DNA from: Nitrososphaerota archaeon
GTDB taxonomy: Archaea; Thermoproteota; Nitrososphaeria; Nitrososphaerales; Nitrosopumilaceae
Length of the DNA stretch: 10,592 bases
Direction of reading: 5' to 3'
Assembly: GCA_028867395.1 (NCBI GenBank)
Contig: JAGWGO010000029.1
Location: 1 to 10,592 of the forward strand
Part shown: in pieces, positions 1 through 5,376 of the stretch
Numbering within the stretch: the stretch's first letter is position 1
Layout: every line of letters begins with the position of its first letter
Notes under the pieces: model-generated
Databases searched by the model: none
Seen by the model: only the letters and a program-made list of their open reading frames with translations
Told to the model about the DNA's origin: nothing
Translations under genes and position numbers: made by a program

Positions 1-706
1 TCTCGTTTGACTGTTTTGCAAGGTTTTCTGCGTCAAAGTTCAGCCTATAGTTACCAGGCTGCGGGTTGTTCCATGTAAAACTCACGGTAGAGTCTTGTCT
101 TGCGGGAACTGTGCCGTTGAGGACTGTATCATAAAACAAGAACCCACTATCATTTAGTATTCGAAGCCTAAAGAGTACTGGATTTGCAGCTGTGCCTCCG
201 GTGTTTTCAATCTGTTTTGTCATCACTAATTTCTGATTCTCGTTGATGCCTTGACTTGTCAGCGAGAGAGAACCGTTAACCCATCCAATCTCTGCATTTG
301 TAGGACCTTGGTTACTAACAACAACTATTCCAGAAGGCCACATGTCTGTTTGATCATAGTATGAATACTTGCCAATGGTTCCAAAGAACTGGGTGTACGA
401 GTGTACTGGAAGTATAGGTCCGCTGTCAAATGTCCCAACCGGACCTCCATTTGGAGTTCCTGCAGTGGCGGTGTGAGTTCTATTGTCATTGTTAATCCAC
501 GTTACAGTACTTCCAGGTGAGATATCGACCTCATAGGGCTTGTAGCAGGAAAGATACGGTAGGCAGTGATTTGTCGTCCCGTTTACGATAATTACTTGAG
601 AGTCAGTGGCAAAAGCACTTCCTCCAACTGTAAGAAGAAAGGCTGAGACAGCACCAAAAACGACATATCGGGAATTCAATGTATAAAAATACGTTATTTT
701 AGACAT
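1..706 (-). CDS. Exported cupredoxin-like protein, C-terminus beyond window
   Basis: The minus-strand frame is open from an ATG at 706-704 to the window edge (235 codons, 3' end missing). A TAG lies two codons before the ATG, which fixes the start. Residues 1-33 form a signal peptide: a hydrophobic core VVFGAVSAFLLTVGG and a likely cut after AFA. Residues about 36-131 are a plastocyanin/cupredoxin-like domain: a Cys48/Cys54 pair, an SPGSTVTWINND strand, His78 in NRTH, and GKYSYYDQTDMWPSGIVVV at the C-terminal ligand loop. Known thaumarchaeal blue-copper domains carry CxxHPWM there. Here Asp118 and Asp121 replace Cys and His, and the usual Met is absent, so type 1 copper binding is doubtful. 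Residues from about 137 look like a beta-sandwich of CARDB type. Several NxS/T sequons fit a glycosylated surface protein. The fold is fairly sure; the role is unknown. Confidence 0.85.
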   Translation of the reverse strand, partial: MSKITYFYTLNSRYVVFGAVSAFLLTVGGSAFATDSQVIIVNGTTNHCLPYLSCYKPYEVDISPGSTVTWINNDNRTHTATAGTPNGGPVGTFDSGPILPVHSYTQFFGTIGKYSYYDQTDMWPSGIVVVSNQGPTNAEIGWVNGSLSLTSQGINENQKLVMTKQIENTGGTAANPVLFRLRILNDSGFLFYDTVLNGTVPARQDSTVSFTWNNPQPGNYRLNFDAENLAKQSNE

Positions 707-713
707 AAACTAC

Positions 714-730
714 ACTCATGCATTATGAGT
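714..730. promoter_or_regulatory. Inverted repeat before the cupredoxin gene
   Basis: ACTCAT (714-719) and ATGAGT (725-730) form a perfect 6-base inverted repeat with a 5-base spacer. It lies 8-24 bases before the cupredoxin ATG at 706. An A/T-rich AATAAAG at about 734-740 on the minus strand is a possible TATA element, so the repeat would sit between the TATA box and the transcription start, where a repressor could act. Operator function is inference. Confidence 0.3.
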
Positions 731-755
731 AATCTTTATTCTCTTACAGATAAGC

Positions 756-1292
756 TTAGAGTTTGATACACTCTACCAGTACTAGTTCTTCAAAGAACAG
801 TTTCTTTTTTGCAGCAATTTTTGCAGAAAACCCAAGACTCTCAGTCCTTCTCATCAATTCTTGATAGTTTGCAAGCGAGGATGTAAGATACACCAGTCTT
901 CCATTTTTTTTGACTGCATCGCTTGCAGATTTTATTATATTTGTGGTAACCCCAAGTCCCTCCTCCAGTCCGTCTACTGTAGGATCTATAACCTCCTCAG
1001 ATGGTAAGTATGGTAGGTTGCAGACAACAAGATCAAATTCATAGTTTAGGGCGTCTGCCGAGTTGCAACAGACACAGTTTTCTACAGTCTCATGTGCTTT
1101 TCGTAGTGCTCCAAGTCTGATATCAGTTGACACCACAAGGTCAAAGTTATCCGACATGACGTTTGCAAGAAAACCAGAGCCTGTTCCAACATCAAGGGCG
1201 GCTTGACCCCTTTCTTTTTTTATAAAATCGGCAAGAAAGAGGGTGTCTTCAGATGGTTTATAGTAATCATCATCAAGTGATCTTTTTTGCAA
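756..1292 (-). CDS. HemK/PrmC-type methyltransferase (archaeal Mtq2/HemK2-like)
   Basis: This is a 178-residue class I SAM-dependent methyltransferase. SAM motif I is DVGTGSG (residues 34-40) and the catalytic motif is NLPYLP (92-97), the NPPY-type signature of enzymes that methylate glutamine side chains. The short N-terminus, with YYKPSEDT at 10-17, and the small size match the archaeal/eukaryotic HemK2 (Mtq2) group rather than the longer bacterial PrmC. Known members methylate the GGQ glutamine of the class 1 release factor together with Trm112; that substrate is inferred here. The start is TTG (1292-1290), because no ATG lies in frame nearby, and it overlaps the 3' end of ksgA by 20 bases. 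It is the last gene of the L21e operon, which suggests translational coupling with ksgA. Confidence 0.88.
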   Translation of the reverse strand: MQKRSLDDDYYKPSEDTLFLADFIKKERGQAALDVGTGSGFLANVMSDNFDLVVSTDIRLGALRKAHETVENCVCCNSADALNYEFDLVVCNLPYLPSEEVIDPTVDGLEEGLGVTTNIIKSASDAVKKNGRLVYLTSSLANYQELMRRTESLGFSAKIAAKKKLFFEELVLVECIKL

Positions 1293-1974
1293 TATTGATT
1301 ATCTCTCCATCTGATAGGTCTTCAAGTCTTTTATCGGAATCTATTACAAGACCAAATTGCTTTGCAATGTTTCTTACAGTCTTTCTTCTAAACGAAAAGA
1401 GTTTGTTGACTGCTGCCAGAACATCCTTTGATAAAGTATGCTTTTGTTCCAGTCGTATTACTACAGAGTCTACCTTTGGAACAGGCTGGAAGTTGGTCTT
1501 TTTTACGTCCAAGAGTTTTTCCACATCAAAGCAGTATCCAGCAAGAACGGACACTGCCCTTCTGTTCTTTCCTTCCTTTGAGAGTAACTTTTGGGCAAAC
1601 TCCTTTTGTACCATTACTATGGCATGGGAGAACTTTCTCTGTACAAGCCACTCTATGGCATTTCTGCTCTCAGAATAGGGAAGATTTGATACAAAAACGG
1701 TAAAATCAATATCCATCTCAAAGGCGTCCCCGTGCTCAATTATCAGGTTTTTGATGCCAGAAAACCTTGCTTTTACCCTTGCATAAAGTTCGGCGTCTTT
1801 TTCAACAGAGATTACTGATTTTGCCTTGTTGCACAGATACAGAGTAAGTATGCCTTTTCCTGTTCCAACCTCAAGTACAGTATCAGTTCTTTTGATACCA
1901 GCATTGTCAACTATAGATTCTGCAACTTGATTTGATGTTAGAAAGTGTTGTCCTAGAGCGTGACGTTTGCTCAT
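1273..1974 (-). CDS. ksgA: 16S rRNA adenine dimethyltransferase KsgA/Dim1
   Basis: The 233-residue protein begins MSKRHALGQHFL, the classic KsgA/Dim1 N-terminus. SAM motif I is EVGTGKG (35-41), the catalytic NLPY is at 97-100, and the family motif NFQPVPKVDS is at 161-170. A C-terminal helical part contains LFSFRRKTVRN (192-202). Members dimethylate two adjacent adenines in the helix 45 loop of 16S rRNA during small-subunit maturation. The protein is a little shorter than bacterial KsgA (about 270), mainly because the C-terminal domain is compact. The ATG at 1974-1972 overlaps the DUF655 stop (ATGA, 4 bases) and the 3' end overlaps the HemK-like gene, so it sits in a tightly coupled operon. 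Confidence 0.96.
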   Translation of the reverse strand: MSKRHALGQHFLTSNQVAESIVDNAGIKRTDTVLEVGTGKGILTLYLCNKAKSVISVEKDAELYARVKARFSGIKNLIIEHGDAFEMDIDFTVFVSNLPYSESRNAIEWLVQRKFSHAIVMVQKEFAQKLLSKEGKNRRAVSVLAGYCFDVEKLLDVKKTNFQPVPKVDSVVIRLEQKHTLSKDVLAAVNKLFSFRRKTVRNIAKQFGLVIDSDKRLEDLSDGEIINIAKKIT

Positions 1975-2531
1975 TTTCTGACAAAGAGATTCATTCTAGT
2001 CTCACCTGTGATCTCTTCGATTATTCTTTTTGCAATCTGTTTTGCAGGCTCTTTGAGTCCCACTCTTTCTTGCAAGTCCTTGAAATCAGAGAATTTTCTT
2101 TTCTCTCTTTCTTCAAGCATGGTCTTCATGTAGGTTTTTCCAATACCTGGAATCAATTCCAGTGCATGTATTCGTGGAGTCAATGGTTGTGCGTTATTTA
2201 GATAGTCCACAAATCTTTGTTCGTTATGTGTAACTATTTTTTCAACTACTGATGCAAGCTCACTTTGAGCAGAAGAAGATATCTGGTTGAACTCTAATCT
2301 TCCAAGCACTGAAAGAATTTTTGTTCTTCCTTCTTTTCCAATGTATACACGTTCACCTATCTCAAAAGTAGAGTTTGGCATTGCAAGAAGTTCAAGTATA
2401 GTCAATCTCTCTTCACCTAGCGCGGTTACAATTATTCCGTCTCTTCCCCGCACAGTTGTTGATTTGCCTCTAACTACAAAATCTAACACGTATGCGTACT
2501 CTTCATACTTTCTAGTTTGAGCTCTCTCCAA
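1971..2531 (-). CDS. DUF655 helix-hairpin-helix RNA/DNA-binding protein
   Basis: This 186-residue archaeal protein belongs to the DUF655 family, which is typically encoded between rpoF and ksgA as here. An N-terminal beta-rich part (YEEYAYVLDFVVRG, residues 9-22, and FEIGERVYIGK, 56-66) is followed by a helix-hairpin-helix region around HALELIPGIGKTYMKTMLEE (122-141). That region should bind nucleic acid nonspecifically. The start is TTG at 2531-2529. It is preceded by AGGAG about 10 bases upstream (minus strand, forward 2542-2547), and no earlier in-frame ATG exists. The gap to the rpoF stop is 19 bases. The operon context suggests a role in rRNA processing or ribosome assembly, but its function is not established to my knowledge. 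Confidence 0.9.
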   Translation of the reverse strand: MERAQTRKYEEYAYVLDFVVRGKSTTVRGRDGIIVTALGEERLTILELLAMPNSTFEIGERVYIGKEGRTKILSVLGRLEFNQISSSAQSELASVVEKIVTHNEQRFVDYLNNAQPLTPRIHALELIPGIGKTYMKTMLEEREKRKFSDFKDLQERVGLKEPAKQIAKRIIEEITGETRMNLFVRK

Positions 2532-2550
2532 GAAAACTCTGCTCCTAAGA

Positions 2551-2877
2551 TTAGGCGTTCTCCTTGATAATCTTCAGCATCTTTTCAAGCGTTTCTGCCA
2601 GAATCAGTTTCTTCCAGCCAAAAGTAAACGCTCTTAGCTCCGCCTCGGTACTTGGCAGATTGTTAACAATCTCAACTGCCTCTTCGTCAGTAATGTTACA
2701 TTCTTTGACGAGTTGTTGTTTGAGTTTCTTTGCGGCTTTTGGATCAATATTTGCAAACTTGGTAACATAATCATAGGTCCATCTTTGGATTTGATCCATA
2801 GATTCAGCATCAACTTTTTCCATAATTTCTTTAACTTCTGGAATAGAGATGGGTTGTTTTTTCTTAACTTCTTCCAT
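2551..2877 (-). CDS. rpoF: DNA-directed RNA polymerase subunit F (Rpb4)
   Basis: This 108-residue Rpb4/RpoF homologue has an all-helical, HRDC-like body (about residues 30-105) with the typical LVKECNITDEEAVEIVNNLP stretch (56-75). In archaea, RpoF pairs with RpoE (Rpb7) to form the stalk of RNA polymerase, which binds emerging RNA and helps initiation and termination. Length and motif order fit the family (about 105-120 residues). The ATG at 2877 lies only two bases after the L21e stop, and the L21e-rpoF pairing is a conserved archaeal arrangement that supports the call. No separate promoter is seen; it should be cotranscribed from the promoter at about 3201-3210. Confidence 0.93.
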   Translation of the reverse strand: MEEVKKKQPISIPEVKEIMEKVDAESMDQIQRWTYDYVTKFANIDPKAAKKLKQQLVKECNITDEEAVEIVNNLPSTEAELRAFTFGWKKLILAETLEKMLKIIKENA

Positions 2878-2879
2878 AT

Positions 2880-3179
2880 TTACACACCAAACGGTTTGAT
2901 ATGGTCTAACCTAGTGATTAAGGTTTTTGTCTTGTTACCCAGCTTGACTGCTAATTTTACTGTCCTGCGGCCTACATCGTTTACGGTACCGACCTTTCCA
3001 TGATACCTACGATGTGGGAGTCCTTTGTGTTGCGACGGGTCTATGATTACTAGAACCTTGTCGCCTACCTTGTACTCTCTTAGTAGGAAAGATACTCCCC
3101 TCTCCGCGTCCTTTGTCATTACAGATCGTGCCTTGTGCATAAAGCCATGGGAATGACCTCGTGGCTTCTTAGTAGTCAT
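2880..3179 (-). CDS. rpl21e: 50S ribosomal protein L21e (eL21)
   Basis: This 99-residue basic protein begins MTTKKPRGHSHGFMHKARS. It contains the SH3-like barrel signature of eL21: YKVGDKVLVIIDPSQHKGLP (36-55), HRRYHGKVGTV (56-66) and a C-terminal LITRLDHIKPF. Its length is close to the usual 95-100 residues. eL21 is an archaeal/eukaryotic large-subunit protein with no bacterial counterpart, so it also confirms the archaeal origin. It is the first gene of the five-gene operon. The ATG at 3179-3177 lies about 28 bases from a TATA-like element, consistent with a leaderless mRNA. Confidence 0.96.
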   Translation of the reverse strand: MTTKKPRGHSHGFMHKARSVMTKDAERGVSFLLREYKVGDKVLVIIDPSQHKGLPHRRYHGKVGTVNDVGRRTVKLAVKLGNKTKTLITRLDHIKPFGV

Positions 3180-3200
3180 ATCGCTAGGACTTCAGTCGGA

Positions 3201-3210
3201 CCTAATTTAA
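3201..3210 (-). promoter_or_regulatory. TATA box of the L21e operon
   Basis: The minus strand reads TTAAATTAGG here, centred about 28 bases before the L21e ATG. That is the distance expected for a leaderless archaeal transcript. No Shine-Dalgarno sequence is seen before the ATG. Confidence 0.55.
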
Positions 3211-3219
3211 CACTTATGC

Positions 3220-3283
3220 CCGTAAAAAGAAAGAATTTGTCTTTTGATGGTTTTTTAAAATAAAGGAAAATAAGGGGTTGAAT
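3220..3283 (-). terminator. T-rich termination region after radA
   Basis: Directly after the radA stop the minus strand has repeated T tracts (TTATTTTCCTTTATTTT, then TTCTTTCTTTTTAC). No strong hairpin is visible. Runs of T without a hairpin are enough for termination by archaeal RNA polymerase, so this is the likely radA terminator and insulates it from the L21e promoter. Confidence 0.4.
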
Positions 3284-4282
3284 CTATTCCTCAGATTCTT
3301 CTTTCTTTTTCTTTTTCGTCTCTTCTTCTGGGTCGGCTACGCCGCCTTCTGTCACAGTGAAGAGCACTTCTTGTTCTGGGTGGTGCGGGCTGTCAACCAT
3401 TCTTGCAATTCTCTTCTTACCGGATTTTTTAAGGTAGACACGGTAAGTTGATGCATGACCAACAATGTTTCCTCCAACAGGTCTTGTTGGATCTCCAAAG
3501 AATGTGTCGGGGGATGCTTGAACTTGGTTGGTGGCTACTATTGCAATATTGTATGCCTCAGCAGTTCTAGAAAGCAAGTGCATGAACTTGTTCAGTCTTT
3601 GCTGTCTTACAGAGAGAGTTCCTCTGCCAAGATATTCTGATCGGAATAGTCCTACTGCAGAGTCGACAACGATTAACTTTATCTTGTTCTCTTCAATCAC
3701 AGGACCTACTTCCTGCATTATCAGTTCTTGATGTGAGCTGTTGTATGCTTTTGCTACAATGATTCTATCAAGAGCTTTTTCTGGTTCGATTCCCTTTGCT
3801 TTTGCAATGGAGACTATCCTTTCTGGCCTAAACGTTCCTTCCGTATCAATGTACAAGACTCCACCGTCTAGTCCGCCTTCTTCTTTTGGCTTTTGCACAG
3901 TTACACACAATGTGTGACAGAGCTGTGTCTTTCCAGAACCAAATTCACCGTAGACTTCGGTTACTGCCTGTGTCTCTATTCCTCCATCAAACAGAGTATC
4001 AAGAGAATTAGTTGCAGTTGTTATCTTGCCTATGTCCTGTCTTCTTTTGTAGATCTCAGTTGCACTGACAAATTCTTTCTGGAGTTGGCCACTCTCAACT
4101 AGCTGCTGCCTTGCCTTGTTGACTAGTTTTATGGCTGTTTCAACATCCATACCAGTAATTTCTGAGATATCTACAGGACCTCGTATAACAAGATCCAGTA
4201 TGTTATGCACTCCTGCATCACTAAGCTTCTTGGAAGTTACAGGGCCTACACCCTCGAGACTTTCTAATCTTAAGTCATCCAT
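3284..4282 (-). CDS. radA: DNA repair and recombination protein RadA
   Basis: RadA is the archaeal RecA/Rad51 recombinase. It forms filaments on single-stranded DNA and catalyses strand exchange in homologous recombination. With the ATG at 4282-4280 the protein has 332 residues. An N-terminal helix-hairpin-helix domain (LESLEGVGPVTSKKL, 6-20) is followed by Walker A GEFGSGKT (112-119), Walker B LIVVD (203-207), the L1/L2 region around FRSEYLGRGTL (213-223) and ATNQVQASPDTFFGDP (250-265), and a final GGN/HAST stretch. The frame stays open for 68 codons further upstream, but that stretch has no RadA similarity and runs into the TBP gene. The internal ATG gives the standard N-terminus and correct promoter spacing. 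The C-terminus carries a charged K/E tail (321-332), an unusual but plausible extension. Confidence 0.96.
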   Translation of the reverse strand: MDDLRLESLEGVGPVTSKKLSDAGVHNILDLVIRGPVDISEITGMDVETAIKLVNKARQQLVESGQLQKEFVSATEIYKRRQDIGKITTATNSLDTLFDGGIETQAVTEVYGEFGSGKTQLCHTLCVTVQKPKEEGGLDGGVLYIDTEGTFRPERIVSIAKAKGIEPEKALDRIIVAKAYNSSHQELIMQEVGPVIEENKIKLIVVDSAVGLFRSEYLGRGTLSVRQQRLNKFMHLLSRTAEAYNIAIVATNQVQASPDTFFGDPTRPVGGNIVGHASTYRVYLKKSGKKRIARMVDSPHHPEQEVLFTVTEGGVADPEEETKKKKKEESEE

Positions 4283-4284
4283 AT

Positions 4285-4309
4285 TACCGTAGTTTACGGT
4301 ACGAGTACC
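4285..4309. promoter_or_regulatory. Overlapping palindromes at the radA start
   Basis: TACCGTA-GTT-TACGGTA (4285-4301) is a perfect 7+3+7 inverted repeat. It overlaps GGTAC-GA-GTACC (4298-4309), a perfect 5+2+5 palindrome. Together they fill the space between the radA TATA box and its ATG (4282), where a bound repressor would block transcription. An RNA hairpin at the mRNA 5' end is an alternative for the first repeat. The repeats are seen directly; their function is inferred. Confidence 0.45.
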
Positions 4310-4317
4310 TAATAAAG
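4309..4317 (-). promoter_or_regulatory. TATA box of radA
   Basis: The minus strand reads CTTTATTAG, centred about 31 bases before the radA ATG at 4282. This implies a leader of only about five bases and supports the internal ATG as the true start. Confidence 0.5.
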
Positions 4318-4334
4318 ATATTGATTGAATACAC

Positions 4335-4429
4335 TGGTAACTTGAGATGAGATTTTCAGACCTTTGAAAGAATGGTAACTTAAGGGTGATAATTTCGGGT
4401 TGGAACATGGGTGTTAAGTTAGGGGTGAT
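4335..4429. repeat. Three phased imperfect direct repeats upstream of radA
   Basis: TGGTAACTT occurs exactly at 4335-4343 and 4373-4381. The longer unit TGGTAACTTAAGGGTGAT (4373-4390) is matched at 15 of 18 bases by 4412-4429. The unit starts are 38 and 39 bases apart. The third copy covers the end of the TBP gene and the rest lies in the radA upstream region, so they may be regulator sites for radA or a remnant duplication. Confidence 0.4.
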
Positions 4430-4958
4430 TATGTATGGATTCGATCTTTTGCTGAATCTCAAATGATGCTTGCATGATCTCATCATCGGATTTACAGCCA
4501 GATATTACAATTTTACCAGAAGCGAATATCAAATAACTTCCTTTGTTTACTGATTTGAGAATTACTGCTGGAAATTGGTCGGGTTCATATATTGCTCCCC
4601 TCAATTCTCTTACCATTTTATTAATACTTAATGAATGATCTAGTGATAATGTAGCTACTATATTTTGGATTTTGGGTTCGATCTCTACGTCAAAGATGAG
4701 ATTAGCCTGTAGAAGTTGAAACTTTGCATTGTTTAATTGTTTAAACGAATCATTCGTTGATTTTGCACCTATCGAAATCACTTTTCCACTGGAGAAAACG
4801 GTTACTTTTCCTTTCGTTTCGGGTAATTTCACGTAACCACATCTGCCACCATATATCTCACCATCATAAATTCCCCATTCAAAATTCAAAAATTTGGTAA
4901 GATCAACTTTTTGACGCAAGTCTGCTGTAGATATTACATTGGAAATAATGAGTTGCAT
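4419..4958 (-). CDS. TATA-box-binding protein paralogue (divergent TBP)
   Basis: This 179-residue protein has the two-repeat saddle layout of archaeal TBP (usual length about 180-200). The second repeat is canonical: NIVATLSLD (99-107), YEPDQFPAVILKS (124-136) and LIFASGKIVISGCKS (143-157), with both DNA-kinking phenylalanines (Phe129, Phe145). The first repeat keeps VFSSGKVISIGAKS (54-67, Phe55) but has YDGEIYGGRCGY (31-42) where the EQFPG segment should be, so Tyr36 stands in for one intercalating Phe. TBP recruits TFB and RNA polymerase to promoters. This looks like a lineage-specific second TBP, perhaps acting at a subset of promoters. The base composition is more A/T-rich than radA. The ATG at 4958 sits 24-25 bases from a TATA element. 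Confidence 0.9.
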   Translation of the reverse strand: MQLIISNVISTADLRQKVDLTKFLNFEWGIYDGEIYGGRCGYVKLPETKGKVTVFSSGKVISIGAKSTNDSFKQLNNAKFQLLQANLIFDVEIEPKIQNIVATLSLDHSLSINKMVRELRGAIYEPDQFPAVILKSVNKGSYLIFASGKIVISGCKSDDEIMQASFEIQQKIESIHNHP

Positions 4959-4977
4959 ATTGGTTAGTGAAATTGTG

Positions 4978-4987
4978 TAATATATTA
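4978..4987 (-). promoter_or_regulatory. TATA box of the TBP paralogue
   Basis: TAATATATTA is a perfect 10-base palindromic TATA element, centred 24-25 bases before the TBP ATG at 4958, as expected for a leaderless mRNA. TBP could bind its own promoter here. Confidence 0.5.
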
Positions 4988-5074
4988 GGGATCATTCTTT
5001 GTTAAGGATTCTAATTTCTTGACATCTTTCCACTTTAAGAGATTGCTCCTGAATTATTATCATTTTGTTAAAAT

Positions 5075-5084
5075 CTTAAATATT
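5075..5084 (+). promoter_or_regulatory. TATA-like element before the candidate small RNA
   Basis: CTTAAATATT lies about 26 bases before the first base of the large hairpin at 5107. An archaeal transcript starting from it would begin at about 5104-5107, almost exactly at the 5' side of the stem. No start codon or convincing frame follows closely. Confidence 0.35.
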
Positions 5085-5105
5085 TTTCAGCATTGCATGC
5101 GGGGA

Positions 5106-5198
5106 GTAGGTCTACCAGATCATGATGGATAAAGTGATCACAGTAGACCTATGTAATTAAATCGGATTCAAGTTATCTAAGCGTACGCTATAGTTTTT
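5106..5198 (+). ncRNA. Candidate structured small RNA (about 93 nt)
   Basis: TAGGTCTAC (5107-5115) pairs perfectly with GTAGACCTA (5143-5151). Inside, after a small asymmetric internal loop, GATCA (5118-5122) pairs with TGATC (5135-5139), leaving a 12-base loop. A TATA-like element has the right spacing to start RNA at the base of this stem, and a second hairpin followed by five T closes the unit at 5198. The stem is seen directly; that it is an expressed RNA is inference. Because it is symmetric, a protein operator or the end of a mobile element is also possible. It matches no tRNA, rRNA, C/D box or other family I recognise. Confidence 0.33.
5177..5198 (+). terminator. Hairpin plus T-run
   Basis: CTAAGC (5177-5182), loop GTAC, and GCT-A-TAG (5187-5193, one bulged A) make a short stem followed by TTTTT (5194-5198). 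It contains the 10-base palindrome AGCGTACGCT (5180-5189). It would end a transcript begun near 5106. As an alternative, the palindrome could be a protein-binding site. Confidence 0.35.
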
Positions 5199-5340
5199 AG
5201 TATGTTTCATAGAACTACGTGGTTATCATAAAGAGGTATTACTCAAATCATAAACTGGGCACATTATTGGAAAAAGAATAACCAATTTCATGATTTGTAT
5301 CATTTGTGTATCCTAGCTAAACTCAGAACATCCCACGGAG

Positions 5341-5348
5341 TTTAAATA
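5341..5348 (+). promoter_or_regulatory. TATA box of the restriction-modification operon
   Basis: TTTAAATA is a good archaeal TATA element. Its centre is 32-33 bases before the ATG at 5377, giving a leader of only a few bases. No Shine-Dalgarno sequence is seen. Confidence 0.55.
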
Positions 5349-5376
5349 GAACTTCAAATAATGGCATTATAGCTGA

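Larger units (their letters stand above)
4959..5376. other. Gene-free stretch between TBP and the restriction-modification operon
   Basis: This is a 418-base A/T-rich divergent intergenic region. It holds the TBP promoter (4978-4987), a candidate small RNA with its promoter and terminator (5075-5198), and the restriction-modification promoter (5341-5348). I see nothing convincing between 5199 and 5340, and no tRNA or open frame of note. Confidence 0.6.

Noticed and set aside
1253..2520. Several plus-strand frames of 77-141 residues across the ksgA and DUF655 genes.
   Set aside because: They lie antisense to well recognised conserved genes and show Ser/Phe/Leu-rich shadow composition.
4283..4486. 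A 68-residue N-terminal extension of RadA that keeps the frame open into the TBP gene.
   Set aside because: It has no RadA similarity, crosses the radA TATA box and palindromes, and overlaps the TBP coding end. The ATG at 4282 gives the standard RadA N-terminus.
5220..5297. Interlocked inverted repeats TGGTTAT/ATAACCA and CAAATCAT/ATGATTTG that could form a pseudoknot.
   Set aside because: Repeats of 7-8 bases are expected by chance in a 400-base A/T-rich stretch, and nothing else supports a structure here.
4959..5376. A possible tRNA or attachment site beside the island, suggested by GGATTCAAG at 5164-5172.
   Set aside because: The flanks do not form a T arm, and no acceptor stem, D arm or anticodon arm can be drawn.
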